Positions 8,714 to 20,200 of a stretch of DNA of 64,000 nt are shown in pieces. The stretch is from positions 78,008,885 to 78,072,884 of the forward strand of contig JAUPFV010000005.1 in NCBI GenBank assembly GCA_036936605.1, written 5' to 3'. This DNA comes from Limnanthes douglasii subsp. nivea (taxonomy: Eukaryota; Streptophyta; Magnoliopsida; Brassicales; Limnanthaceae). Every line of letters begins with the position of its first letter. Positions within the stretch are counted from its first letter, which is position 1. The position numbers were made by a program, and so were the translations under genes. The notes under the pieces are model-generated. The model made no database searches. It saw only the letters and a list, made by a program, of their open reading frames with translations, and had not been told where the DNA came from.

Positions 8714-10984
8714 GGAACATATGAGCTCGTCTAATTTCATATATATATATATATATATCAAGTTCATGCTAGTTAAATTGAGAGTACATAATCGTCAAAT
8801 CAGTATGTAGCACATCGATACAAACTTCATGGTAACAAGCCCTCTTACCAAAGCAATACTACTTTCAGTTTTGCAGGAGCACACCATTAGAATATGTGTA
8901 GTTCATTTAAAGGATCGTTGATTTCAGTGAGAGTTTTGTTGTAATAAGTCCTAAGATATATTTGTTATTTGGTTGTATATATTTGAGAATATTGCAAATA
9001 AATATATTTATAATGCTCATTGACTTCTCTGGCTGGTTAGGTAGATCTTATTTAAGTAGGAAACGTTAAGAATGGACATGTGAAATTATATTTCATACTA
9101 TTCTTATACTACACCATAATAAATCAATGTTGTTGACTAATGTCGATAATGTGATTACTGTTGTATTTATTTGCTAACATTACATTGAAGAAATCTTTAC
9201 TTATTTATCGTTCATCGTCGTGTACATGATTGTTCAATTCATATATGGACAATAGATTGTATGAATTTCATTAAGAAAATACATCATTTGGTAGCATATG
9301 ACGATCCAATTAGGATATTTTGGAAATTGAAGGACCAATCTATGTTTAATGATGAATTTGACTATTGTTGATATACGATTCAATTACTATATATTCAGAT
9401 AAATAAAATAATTAGGAATCAGACCAATAGATGAGAACCAATTATAAAAGTAATTGTATAGATACCAAATCAAATTTGGATTTTGTAAATTATTGAACCC
9501 AAATTGTCGACAATTAAGACTAAACATAAACTTTATGGACTAATTTGAAAAAAAAAACAATTAATCTCGTAATGGTCTATACCATAGAATGGAACACAAA
9601 AGTGCACGCGAAATTGATGTTAAGTTTAAATCCCTAACTACATTTTTTATATGACAAAGATAAACTATGTATTTGTTTTCCGATTATTTAACTCTTTTTT
9701 TTACTAGTTAAAGATATATGATAACATTTTTCATATTTCCATCTCTCATTTTTCAAAATGTACTTCGAACTAAATATTCAAGATGGAGAGATAATGAATT
9801 GTAATAACAAAACAACGGAAACTAAAAAAAATCAGTTTTCTATAAAACAATTTTTAGATTCATCTTTTTAATACGATACTGATCAGAAACTCTAATATAA
9901 TTTTAGAAATTTGAACAATTTGTATTTATAATAATTTGGTGGAAAATGTAAAAAATATATTTTCTTAAAAGTATTTAATTTACCGAATATTTATTATACA
10001 TAATCTATCATCATATGAAATTTCAAAATTTCTTTTACTTTCATACACATTTGAACTTTAGATATCAAAACTGTGTTCTACATTTTATTCTTATTTCAAT
10101 AGTTTCATACACACTTGAATCTTAGATATCAGAACTGTGTACTGCATTTTATTCTTATTTTTCTTTGTGATGTATAGCTTTTATAAACAAACATTGATGG
10201 ACCAATCCGAAGAAAGAATCCAAAGAAGATGTGAAAGCCTATGGCACACAAGGGCCCAATTACTCGCTATATGCTTTTCCCTACCGTGTTTTAATTAGGC
10301 CTATCTTCTAATTAAAGGTGTTCTGATAACAACCCAAATATGATTGTTCCCGTATCTTATTTATATTCGTCGTAAAATAATGTTTTTTATATATAGATCT
10401 ATTTGTAACAACCGAAATATCTTTATCGCTGTTCCTTTGGATGGTCACTATGCCATGTGAATGTGATCACAACACACCAAGACAAGATAGGGAAAGACAC
10501 GAAAGGCACCTTACATGGACTGCCTTCCCTCACTTTCTTTTGCTTTAACCTCTGTTTTTATTTTTCTCAACATTGAACGGACTTGACAACATCTTATGCT
10601 AAATACAGACACCTTTTATGGAGTTTTATCTTTGGTTCCGACCGTATCATCATTATTATCGTATTATTAAAAAGTAAATCCTTGAAATATATTTATAGAG
10701 TAAAGATATCGATGGTGTTATAGTTATTAGAAGTAACAGCCATGGTAGTAGCAATAGTGAAACACCTGCAACCAAAGAATATATGGTTTTACTTTTGTCA
10801 ATAATCTGATTTTCTTCTCAAAGAGAACCAACGACGATGATAATTTTATGAAAGTTGATTTTTTTATTTAATAAAATTATTAAATTAAAAATGATAAATT
10901 TTGAATATTTACAAAATATGAAAATAAAATTTATATATAAATTAATATATGTAAATGCTCTCATGCAGGTAGTAATGCCAATTT
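8714..10984. other. AT-rich spacer without recognised genes
   Basis: No frame longer than a few dozen codons and no similarity that I can recognise. It contains a short AT dinucleotide run (8739-8759) and a 64-bp tandem duplication (10039-10166). It may be old, decayed transposon or intergenic DNA. Confidence 0.5.
10039..10166. repeat. 64-bp tandem duplication
   Basis: Two adjacent units, starting at 10039 and 10103 with TTTCATACAC, differ at a handful of bases. No coding potential. Confidence 0.8.
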
Positions 10985-11000
10985 AAGTAATCAACAAGTC
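10985..11000. repeat. Left target-site duplication of LINE 1
   Basis: AAGTAATCAACAAGTC, repeated exactly at 13525-13540 after the LINE A-rich tail. Confidence 0.9.
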
Positions 11001-11169
11001 CTTTCGACAGAATTTCTCACTCGTTCATCTTTAAAATTCTTCATTCATTTGGTTTCAATCCTAGGTTTGTTAGGTTTGTTAGTCTAATTAAGAAAATGAA
11101 AACGGATGTTTCCTTACTTATTAGTAGTAACCCTAAAATGCATTATGCTTAAAGAACTAAGTTCCTAAT

Positions 11170-11593
11170 TCCTTGTATTATTTTTGCTGACGATATTTTA
11201 GTTTTCACTAACAGTCTTGTTTATTCTATTAACAATCTGAGCAGCTTTTTGGACACTTACCAAAGAATTTATGGTCAGGCCATAAACAAAAGCAAAACTA
11301 AGCTGATCATCTCTTCTAAGTCTCACTCTTCAAGGATTCAAAGCCTTAAGTTACAAACTGGGTTTGAAGTGGACTTTATGCCTATTTCTCATCTGGGGGT
11401 TACTTTCTCTAACAATAATAAAGGGAAGGTTTTCAACCCTATTCTAAACAAGATAAATGACAGAATTATGGAGTGGGACAGTAAGTTTCTATCCTATGGT
11501 GGCAGGTTATCTCTTATAACTAATGTTCTTCCCATTACTTATCATTGGATGCAATGTTGTGAAATTCCTATGAATATTATCAAAAAAAATTAA
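11170..11593 (+). pseudogene. LINE 1 reverse transcriptase, C-terminal part
   Basis: Contains the catalytic FADDILVF motif (about 11187-11210), then the conserved LINE blocks INKSKTKLI, PISHLGVTF (usually YLG.P) and the WDSKFLSYGGRLSLITNVL thumb region. The enzyme copies LINE RNA at the nick. The frame closes at 11591-11593 just after the conserved IPMNI, and the following zf-RVT region is in another frame, so at least one frameshift is present. No N-terminal RT or endonuclease is found upstream. Confidence 0.85.
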
Positions 11594-11740
11594 AACTATC
11601 TTGAACAGATTTCTTTGGAGAACTAAGTACAATATTAAGACTATACATGGTCTACTTGGTCCCTCATTTATAAGCCTTTTGGAGAAGGAGGACTGGACAT
11701 AAGAAAACTTGAAGATATTTAGAACTCCTTCTCTCAAAAG

Positions 11741-12397
11741 TTGTGGTTTAAGTTTAGGAAAAACAGCTGTTTGTGGTCTAACGTAATGAATGATATATAC
11801 TGTAAGGATGTTAATCCTTTGCATGTAAATAACATAAAAGGTTCATTAGTTTGGAGCAGGTTGTGTAGCATTAGAGAACAAGCAGACAAGAACATTACAT
11901 GGGTCCTTGGCAGAGGAGAAATTGATTTTTGGAAAGACTCTTGGCATAATCTTCCTGCAATTGCAACTGAAAATAACATCAGTTGGTATCTTGATGTTAA
12001 AGTTAAATCTTTTTGGCGAAATAATATTTGGTGTTTAAATGACATGCAGAATATCATATCGAAAGATAGATTTGACAAGATAAGCAAGCTTAAAGTTACA
12101 AACAAGGATGACATCATATGCTGGAAGTTATCAAAAGACAACAACTTCAACTTGAAGCAAACGTAGGAAAATCTAAGAATCAAACACACTTTCTCTAACT
12201 TGTTCATGAAGATTTGGCACTCTAACATCCCTAGGAAGTTCTCTTTTATAACTTGGAGACTTATGATTAACTTTATTGCTATAGATTCTATTATGATGAG
12301 GAAACACCTTAGTCTTTCCTCTAAATACATGTTTTGTGATAATTGTGAAGATAAAAACCACCTATTTGTTAGTTGCTCATTTGCCTGGAAAATATAG
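11741..12397 (+). pseudogene. LINE 1 inter-domain region and zf-RVT zinc-binding domain
   Basis: The WSRLCSIREQADKNITWVLGRGEIDFWKDSW segment is the typical plant LINE linker, read here at about 11851-11944. The zf-RVT region follows at 12200-12397 (IWHSNIPRKFSFITWRL, then CDNCEDKNHLFVSCSFAWKIW). Its Cys-x2-Cys...His...Cys pattern binds nucleic acid in related elements. A TAG at 12164-12166 and TAG at 12395-12397 interrupt the frame. The region is clearly degenerate but colinear with intact plant LINEs. Confidence 0.75.
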
Positions 12398-12764
12398 AAT
12401 TGGTTTGCTGTGATTTTCAAAATCAAAATTAATCGTTATACGGTTTTAAATCATTTGCTTAGATGTTGGTTTTGGTTTTCAAGAATTTTTTTTCACATTA
12501 CTCACTTCGTCCTTCAAGCTAGTTGGTGGGTAATTTGGGAAGCAAGAAATGCTATAAAGCATAAAGGGATTCAGTTCACTGTTAGCAAATCTATTGACCT
12601 AATTATTAGCATTATCAAAGTGATGGATGTTTCTTCTAAACTTCATCATAAGCACTGATCTTGTTCATTTAACGCAAGTATTACACTAGGCTGTTCTTCT
12701 ATCGAAAATCATATAAAGCTTATTTACCTGCGATGGCTTCCTCATCTAAAATCACGACTCAAAA

Positions 12765-13028
12765 ATGAATGTCGATGGATCGTACGCTGCTAATGGTGAG
12801 GCTGTAGCTGGTATTCTGATCAGGAACAACACTGGTGGTATAGTACAATCCACTAGAAAATTGTTGGGAAAGTCTACTCCCCTTCTTGCTGAAACAAAAG
12901 CGTTACTTGAAGGGTTAATTCTTTGCTACAAAAACAATTGGACTCACATCGACATTGAATTTGATTTTCTAGTGTTAATAAAAAAGAAGCAAGAACAAGT
13001 AACAATGAATTTGAAGACCAAAATGTAA
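12765..13028 (+). pseudogene. LINE 1 RNase H domain
   Basis: Begins MNVDGSYAANGEAVAGILIRN, with the first catalytic Asp in the usual VDGS context, followed by LLAETKALLEGLIL (catalytic Glu) and IDIEFDFLVLI, where the third catalytic residue of D-S would be expected but is altered. This is the RVT_3-type RNase H common at the end of plant LINE ORF2. The frame stops at 13026-13028. Remaining sequence to the A-rich tail is non-coding. Confidence 0.75.
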
Positions 13029-13524
13029 GTACCTGTCGCAAGTTTATCAGCAAAAACATGAGTCTAAAACATATCTCTTGGGCCCAAAATTAGGCACCGA
13101 CTGGCTCACGAAATGGACCCTAAGTGTAAGTTAAAGCTAAATTTCAACCAATCCAATGCTCCTTATGAACTCCTTGCGATTACATTTCTTGAAAGCAAAA
13201 GACTTGGGTACTACTGTTATTATTTGGTAAATGTAGGTTAGGAAAGGTAAGAGAGCTGTAGCTAGAATTGGTGATTCAAGTTTGAAGATTGAAGCTCATT
13301 GGAGATTGGCTGACTTTGATTTTTAAAGATGATTCAAGCTTAAATATTGAAGTTCAATGGTGATTGGCTGATTTTGATTTGTAAAGATGAAGACTGGTTG
13401 ATTTTGGTTGTAATGGCAAAAAATTGGCCTATTTTCTTTTCCTTGTTTAGAATTAGGGATTTGAGCCCTAAATCACTGTATCTCTTATTTATTCATTAAT
13501 AAAATTTTCCTTTTGATTAAAAAA

Positions 13525-13540
13525 AAGTAATCAACAAGTC
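13525..13540. repeat. Right target-site duplication of LINE 1
   Basis: AAGTAATCAACAAGTC, identical to 10985-11000. Confidence 0.9.
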
Positions 13541-16120
13541 ATATCAAATACATGAAAACAAGACTTAATATTAAATGCAAACATCAAAACAACAATGATA
13601 TTTTCTAAAATTTGAAATGTGAAACACTATTAATTACTAAATGAAAAACAAAAAACATACAACATACTGAATGTGAAATGAAAAATAGGTTTTTTTTATC
13701 GAATTCAAACTTAATGTAAAATCAAATGCGAGAATTAGAACCTAATGTAACACCAAACGCGAAATAAGCATAAATTACATATATTTGTAATATGTTTCTT
13801 GTTTATTTCGAATTTATATTGAATTTGGCACCATTATGTTATAGTTTACAAATTTATTATTATCAAGGTACATCACCATTAATGTTCACTTATCGATTCA
13901 ACCTTGGCGTGCTAGAGTATAAATGGGACTGAAGATGGCTTATATTGTTATCCATTTTCAAGTAAATTTTGTAAATCATTGTTAAACCAAAATGCACAAT
14001 GTGAAAAACTTGTTTCACAAATTGCGAAATACAAAACACTTATTAAATGAAGTGGAGAAAGAATGCTATCTTGTAGTCAAGTTGGTCTTCAATAGCTAAC
14101 TCCATCATATTACTCTGAATAAGATGTATCAATTTTTTTGGAACTGACTGTACCACCAGATCATCCTGATTTATCCCCATTTGAATCATTTATAAATTCT
14201 TAGTTTCTTTGATGCCACTCATAAATTTTGTTTATGTATTTACTGGTAATGAAATTTGAAATCTTTATCATGTTTTTATCAAATATAGTCACGTAATAAA
14301 GTTTCCAATTATGTCTTGCACCTATTTTTTTTATTTGTTGCAGGTGAAGTTTTACCATTCTGCATTTGTACAGGTTGTCGATCTTTTATCTCCTCATAAC
14401 AAATCACAATTAAAAATAAATACAAAATACATCTAATATCAACTGCGAAATATGAAATGAAGATAAAAACATACGTGAATATAACCCAACTACAAAATGC
14501 AAGAATATGAAATATTGAGTTGTTAAATCAATTATGAAATGTAAAACAATTCGTAAATATTAGGAATATATGAAATTAGTATTAACTTCAGTTGGAAATG
14601 AGATTGTAAAACAAATCTTATTGTCGAATGCGAAATATAAAATACATTACTTTACCAAAATCAAAACAAGGGTTTTGGACATTGCCAGATACAGACTTTT
14701 ATATGTTTTCTCAAAATTGTGAAATATACGAAATAAAACATGTTTTTGAGCTTACTTAATTTCACTTAAATCTTATTCTTTTTGAACTTCATGTTAATTG
14801 TATAGTTGTCTTATTTTTTTTTATCATTTGCAATATTTTTTACTAAATTTTACAGTTCAACATGTCCATCATTCAGCTTCACTTATGTATTCTTCAAACC
14901 GGTACTCGTTGTTCCACCCAGGGTTGTTACACCAGATACCTTCTATATTTTGCATTCTCTATGTGGTGCATCCCTTCAAATTTTCCACATTTTCATCCTT
15001 TACAAATATTACATCTGCATCATTCGCTTATGCATCTTGATCTTTCACTTGTGCATATTGGACTCCTTCTTATAAAACTTGAACCCCATCAATACTAAAT
15101 GAACCCTATCTTCAAAAATGTAGACCCATATCCTGCAGCTTAACTATTTGTTAGATGTTCTAACCGCTTCATGTGAAACAAACGTTATCACCACATCTTG
15201 TACAATGTTTTTATGTAGTTGATTAACTTCAATTTGATTCTTACCCATGCCATTGCATTTATTTGAAGTAGATTATTCTAATATTGTTTGCAATATAAGC
15301 AAAGTTTGAGTTTTGTTTATCCTATGTTGTACCAACTCTGCTTCTAGTGTGGCTGTTGATGCTATCTTTTAAAATTAATTCATGTTTTAAGGACACATTT
15401 GTGTATGAAAGTATAACACTTCCCTCATATAAATATAACATGTATTCTTTATCTCTTCAAAATATTTTTCAATTTGAGTGTTGAAGTTTGAGACTTTCTA
15501 ATTGTTTCATGGTAGACGTGTCCTGAAGTTGCGACTTTTTTCTAACTTTTTCTTCAACAAAATAGAAATAATAAAAACACACTGATCAATATAAATACAG
15601 AATGCGAAACAAGACTTATATGTAAATATGAAATGTGAAACAAGAATTATGGTAAACGCGAAAGTAAAACAAGTTTTGAATAAACCTTTTGGAATCTGAA
15701 ATGCAAAACATTATAAAAAATTCAAATGCAAAACAAACTTTTAAATCAATTTTGGAAATGAAAAATATGCAACACTTGTCAAAGTAAATGCAAATGCTAA
15801 GTGAAATTATTACCTCTTTTTTATATTTCAATAATCTTTCCAAACGATTGATCTCTATTTTGAACATACGGTGTTTGTTAATATTCTTTTGAGTATGAGA
15901 AACCATATTGAAATTATTTTGTGACTCTTCAATTGGTTTCTTTAGATATTTTAGTATTTATGCAGAAGCTTTTCTTCTCTATATTTTAAGTCGCTACATG
16001 TGTAGTTATTCTTCTCTATCTAAAGAACTGTCTCTATTGTTTGAGATTCCTTTGTGAGTTACTCCAACCTGTATATTAACATCTATGTTATCTCTTTATT
16101 CTTCTATTTCCAACGCCAAG
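13541..16120. other. AT-rich region with dispersed short 'TGCGAAAT' words
   Basis: No credible gene. Words of the type AATGCGAAATNNNAAAAC recur at roughly 13600-13760, 14400-14740 and 15600-15790, and again at 20450-20610. This suggests a decayed repeat family or satellite-like expansion. Short frames on either strand lack recognisable domains. Confidence 0.45.
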
Positions 16121-16515
16121 CTACGTGATAAAACAGCGGCGGAAAATACAGAGAAAGATGGACGAAAAAGAAGAAGATAGATAGCTCTAACCCTAGGTCA
16201 GAGTAAAAGAGACTTCAGAGAAAATCAAATTTTATTCAAAAAAATATGAGGCAAAACTAGGGATTTAAGAGCCTTTTATAAAAGTGCTCAAAACCGTAGC
16301 CCAAAATTACAGCTTGTTCCTTATGAAATAAAATAAAGCTGAGTCAAATTTCAAAGCGATTGAAGTTGGTGAAGTATTTTGATAAAATCCAACAAAAATA
16401 GGAAAATACAGAAAATTCACGAAAACAACAAAAAGAGGACTTAAACGATGAAACTTAGGGTATGGACTTCATCACATCGTGATGCTTCCGAAAATCGTTG
16501 GGCTTTCCTTTGACA
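16121..16515 (-). repeat. 3' LTR of element D
   Basis: Aligns to 19093-20200 once the MITE there is removed. Shared landmarks are ATAGCTCTAACCC, TATGAGGCAAAACTAGGG and AAAAGAGGACTTAAACGATG. Ends are approximate. Confidence 0.7.
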
Positions 16516-16545
16516 CGACATACCCCAGGAAGACGAACGAATCTG

Positions 16546-17168
16546 TCATAAAATAACTCTTATCGAGTCCTCCATAAAACTCATTTGCCTCAAAACAACC
16601 AACACTTCGCTTACGTGATGGAGATGAAACTCTTCCGTGGTGTTATATATAAGAATATCATCAAAGTACACAACAAGAAATTTTCCGATGAACGGGCGAC
16701 ATACCTGGTTCATAACCCGCATGAACGTGCTAGGAGCGTTAGAAAGGCCGAATGGAATTACCATCCATTCAAACAGACCTTCTTGGGTCTTGAAGGTTGT
16801 TTCCACTCATTCCTCATACGAATACGAATCTGGTGATATCCGCTCTTCAAATCCAGCTTCGTAAACACATTAGCACCATTCAACTAATCCAGTAAATCAT
16901 CAAGGCGAGGAATAGGAAACCGATACCTGACTGTAATCTTGTTGATAGCCCGGTTATCCACACACATTCTCATTGAGCCATCTTTCTTTGGTGTTAACAG
17001 TGCAGGAACCACACAAGGACTAAGACTCTCACGGATGTGGCCTTTCGCCAACAGTTCTTCCGCCTGTCTGCGGAGCTCTTCATGCTCTTTTGGGCTCATC
17101 CGATAATGCGGTCGGTTTGGTAGGCTAGCACTCGATACTAGATCAATCTGGTGCTGGATATCTCTCAA
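16546..17168 (-). pseudogene. pol: Element D reverse transcriptase, truncated
   Basis: The N-terminal part (17168-16884) has [20 protein letters not shown], then [26 protein letters not shown] and [29 protein letters not shown]. After a frame break, 16806-16546 has [24 protein letters not shown] and the catalytic [12 protein letters not shown]. The domain stops just after the YFDD motif, and the 3' LTR begins about 30 bp further on. The RT thumb, RNase H and integrase are therefore deleted. Two frames and several stops show it is inactive. Confidence 0.85.
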
Positions 17169-17334
17169 TGGAGGAAGACTTGTAGGTAGATTATTAGGAA
17201 AGACAACAGAAAACTCTGCTAATAGCGGTCGAACTCGCTCAGGTATACTAGCAAATGGTTCAGTACTAAATTCTTTACCACCAAAAGATAGACAATCCTT
17301 GTTTAATTGGAATGTTTGATAAACTCCTTTCGAG

Positions 17335-17781
17335 CTAGAAAGTTCTTACCCGACTCCTTTGATACTGCAAGGGCAGGTTTAGGGATACCTCTCTAGTTGG
17401 TGTTAATATGAACCTGACATTATTCCAAATAAAATTGTAGCGGTTCCTCCTACCATCATATGTGACACGTCTATCATATTGCCAGGGTCGTCCTGGCAAA
17501 AAGTGACACACATCTATCCCAATGACATTGCACCATGCTTTATCCCTATAGTTACCAACAGAGAAAGATACCGGACATCTTCTAGAAATATTTACCTCAC
17601 TACCTTTCTTTAACCAAGAAAGCTTGTACAGGTTTGGGTGGTCTTCTGTTTTCAAGGCCAGCTTCTTGTTCAGAGATAATATTTTCACAGCTCCCTGAAT
17701 CAATAACGAATTTTTATACCTTTCCCCCGATAGTACAAGTCGACTGGAAAATATTGTTCCGTAGCCAATCATCCTCTTCAC
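17335..17781 (-). pseudogene. Element D aspartic protease region
   Basis: The end of the protease domain is clear: KGSEVNISRRCPVSFSVGNYRDK, then VIGIDVCHFLPGRPWQYDRRV, a block found at the C-terminal side of plant gypsy proteases. The active-site segment DSGSCENI reads in a neighbouring frame near 17700-17680, so a frameshift separates the two halves. The domain would process Gag-Pol. It lies between Gag (17714-18457) and RT as expected. Confidence 0.75.
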
Positions 17782-18457
17782 TTCTGGCTTTCGGCGTCAG
17801 ACGGATACGCCTTGAAACCAACGTTTGTCCAATATATCCTGCTGTAACCTGGTCCTCTTGAACTTCATCAACAACATCCTCTAGTTCCTCGTCAAACCAT
17901 AGATCACCCTCCAAGTAAAAATCAGCAGTGTATGCGAACAGACCCCTCGACTGTTGCGGCTGTTGTCGTAATCCAGGATATTGTAAAGCAACGTGCCCTA
18001 GTTCATGAAAATGGTAGCACCAAAACTGTGAGGAAGTACTTGCACGATTAGGGACCTGCGAAGTAGCACATGTACACATACGAGTAGCAGGTTGTACTCC
18101 TGGGCTAGGGCTTGGAACCTTTATTTTTGGAAATTTTATTGGAGTTGTTCTAACAATATCTCCTCCATAAGGCCGTCGCGAAAGGGCTTTCTCCAGATGC
18201 AGTGCATGCTTATGTGCTTCAGACATATTCACAGGGTCAAACATGTTCAGCTGGTCCTGAAACTGTTGTCTCATCCCCCTTATGTAGCGAGATACTAGCT
18301 GATCGACTGAATAAGCAATATTGACACGGTTTTGTAGCTTGAAAAAATCGTTAGTGTATTCGTCAATAGTCCTTGACCCTTGTTTAAGGTTTTGGAACTG
18401 CTGATACATGATACGCGCATAGTTGTAAGGAAAAAACGCAACCCTCAAGTGCTTCAC
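17714..18457 (-). pseudogene. gag: Element D Gag, central and C-terminal part
   Basis: Carries the retrotransposon Gag fold signature (FFPYNYARIMYQQFQNLKQG, SRTIDEYTNDFFKLQNRV, then SRYIRGMRQQFQDQL) and a Cys-x2-His...Gly-His zinc-knuckle remnant (FWCYHFHELGHVALQYPG) whose second Cys is replaced. A 3' extension links to the protease. The N-terminal part of Gag is in another frame further right. Expected role: RNA packaging in virus-like particles. Confidence 0.8.
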
Positions 18458-18787
18458 AGACTTAGCCCAAGTTGTTATTTTTGGCTTACATTGCCTTGTG
18501 GTCTGCTTGAGTGGTTGCCACCAGGATGCAGCTCGGCCTCATAACTTAGTTGCAACCAACTGTACCCGTTTTTTATCCGGAACCTCCTTGAAATTAAGGA
18601 CTTCTTCAACTGAGACGATCCAATCTAAAAACTCCTCTGGTTCGAGACCCCATTGGAACTCCGAGATCTCCAGTCTGAATCCAGATTCCTACTGGTTGTT
18701 GGCGTTCAGATCAGAATCTCTCGATGGTGGTTGCTCAAATATTTTTTCACGACAGTCTTGTGGGTAATAGTGATCCGTACCTTGTTC

Positions 18788-19105
18788 TCACCGAGGAGCA
18801 AACGGATTCCACTCATGGTCGGTCTCTCTCTCAGGTCCTGACGACTGATTTCTCGAACCTAGAGCTCGAAATCCGTTGGTTTGGTTGTTCAACAGCCTGT
18901 GTAGTGCTTCATGTATGTCTCTCATCTGATTTCCCAACGAGTGCATCTGTTCACCGACCTGGGATTGGAATTGACCAAATTTGTCATGGTCGATCGATTC
19001 GATGATCGGAAGAGTGGACTTCCCCCGCAAGGATCCCTTTGGTGGCACACCTTCGTTACCCACGCTGTAGGAACTGTGAATCTGATACCAATATGGTATC
19101 GCCAA
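18788..19105 (-). pseudogene. gag: Element D Gag N-terminal part
   Basis: Opens next to the primer site with a PPKGSLRGKS segment and a helical region (FGQFQSQVGEQMHSLGNQM) ending in a polar Arg/Gln-rich linker. It lacks named motifs. Its place between primer site and Gag core, and its helical N-terminal nature, fit a Gag start. The joining region at 18458-18787 has lost its frame. The true initiation codon is uncertain. Confidence 0.5.
19077..19090 (-). other. Primer binding site of element D (initiator tRNA-Met type)
   Basis: On the - strand TGGTATCAGATTC; the first ten bases match the standard complement of plant initiator tRNA-Met 3' end, and the last few have drifted. Confidence 0.75.
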
Positions 19106-20200
19106 GATACAAGATAGAACAGGCGGTGAAAAATACAGAGAAAGAAGGATGAAAAACAGGAAGATAGATAGCTCTAACCCAAGGTTGCAGTAAAACAGAG
19201 TTCAGAGAGTTCAAATTCTATTAAAAAAAAGTATGAGGCAAAACTAGGGTTTGAGAGACTTTAATAAAAGTGCTCGAAACCCTAGCCCAAAATTACGGCT
19301 TGTTCCTTATGAAATAAAATAAAGCCCAGTGCAATTTCAAAGCGATTGGAGCTAGGCATGGGCATTCGGTTCTTCGGTTTGGTTCTTTCGGTTCTCGGTT
19401 CTTTTGGTTCTTCAAAACTGGTACCCATTTAAGAACCAAATAAATTCGGTTCAGTTCGGTTAGGTTCTCCTGAGTTTGGTTCGGTATGGGTACTTAATTC
19501 GGTTCCAACCGAATATTTTTAGATTTTTTAAATTTTCTGCAATATCAACATATATAAAAATCATTTTCTCAATCAAAACTATAAAACTGTGTTAAATTGT
19601 ATGAAAACTAAATACTAAATATAGGAGAGATCCAAAATTAATATATTAAGTAAGAATGTTAGTAATATAAAAATAATTGAGAGATGATATCAAGTTTATT
19701 AGATTATATAAAGGTTGATATTTTGTTATTTTTTCTATACGCGTAATTGTTTATAGATATATCGCCATTTTGAATTAACTATGTTGTCATTTATTAAAGA
19801 TAATATAATAAGAAGTTAGTGATAGAAAATAGATTTAGAGAATCTAACTTTGGGAAAGAGAAATATATTTTCAAATAATGTTAAATTTAGGGGTTAATAC
19901 ATGTGTTCGGTTCTTAACGGGTACCCGCGGTTCTTTGGTTCGGTTCCGGTTCCGAACCGAGAACCGTAGGTAATTAAAACTGGAACCATTTGGGTATTAT
20001 GAAGGAACATAATCTGCTTCAGTTCAGTTCTTTCGGTTCCGGTTAAAATGCCCATACCTAATTGGAGCTAATAAAATCCAACAAAAATAGGAAAATGCAG
20101 AAAATTCACAAAAATAGCAAAAAGAGGACTTAAACGATGAAATTTAGGGCCTGGACTTTATCACATTGTGATGCTTCCGAAAACAGATGGGCTTCTTGAT
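19093..20200 (-). repeat. 5' LTR of element D, interrupted by a MITE
   Basis: The LTR is split into 19093-19352 and 20061-20200 by the MITE at 19353-20060. Both halves align with 16121-16515. Confidence 0.75.
19353..20060. mobile_element. hAT-like MITE, 708 bp
   Basis: Terminal inverted repeats TAGGCATGGGCA and TGCCCATACCTA, flanked by a perfect 8-bp target duplication ATTGGAGC (19345-19352 and 20061-20068). An 8-bp duplication is diagnostic of the hAT superfamily. Both ends are rich in GGTTC/CGGTT words; the middle is AT-rich and non-coding. The matching left LTR of element D lacks it, giving an empty-site comparison. It carries no transposase and would depend on another element. Confidence 0.88.

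Larger units (their letters stand above)
11001..13524 (+). mobile_element. LINE 1, internally deleted non-LTR retrotransposon
   Basis: Flanked by a 16-bp direct repeat and ending in an A-rich tail (TTGATTAAAAAA), the signature of target-primed reverse transcription. The coding part begins abruptly in the RT domain at FADDILVF (about 11188) and continues through the RT thumb, a zinc-binding zf-RVT region and an RNase H domain, the order of plant L1-type ORF2. About 140-150 bp of non-coding sequence at the 5' end is joined directly to RT, so the endonuclease and the first part of RT are missing. Several stops make it inactive. Confidence 0.85.
16121..20200 (-). mobile_element. Element D: internally deleted Ty3/gypsy element
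   Basis: Read on the - strand: 5' LTR (right), a primer site matching initiator tRNA-Met, gag, protease and the first part of RT, then directly the 3' LTR (left). The two LTRs align along the sequence TAGATAGCTCTAACCC...AAACTTAGGG/AAATTTAGGG. RNase H and integrase are missing. RT residues such as the [23 protein letters not shown] block place it in Ty3/gypsy, probably chromovirus-like, but the lineage is uncertain. LTR edges are approximate to about 20 bp. Confidence 0.8.

Noticed and set aside
11734..12426. 230-codon - strand open frame
   Set aside because: Antisense to LINE 1 coding sequence with recognisable zf-RVT motifs on the + strand.
14798..15098. Three overlapping + frames of 78-89 codons
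   Set aside because: Low-complexity, hydrophobic, in AT-rich DNA with no recognisable motif; three frames open together indicates chance.
15616..15906. 96-codon - frame
   Set aside because: Arises from AT-rich repetitive words; no domain or homologue recognised.
18092..19117. Several + strand frames opposite element D gag
   Set aside because: Antisense to Gag blocks of element D.
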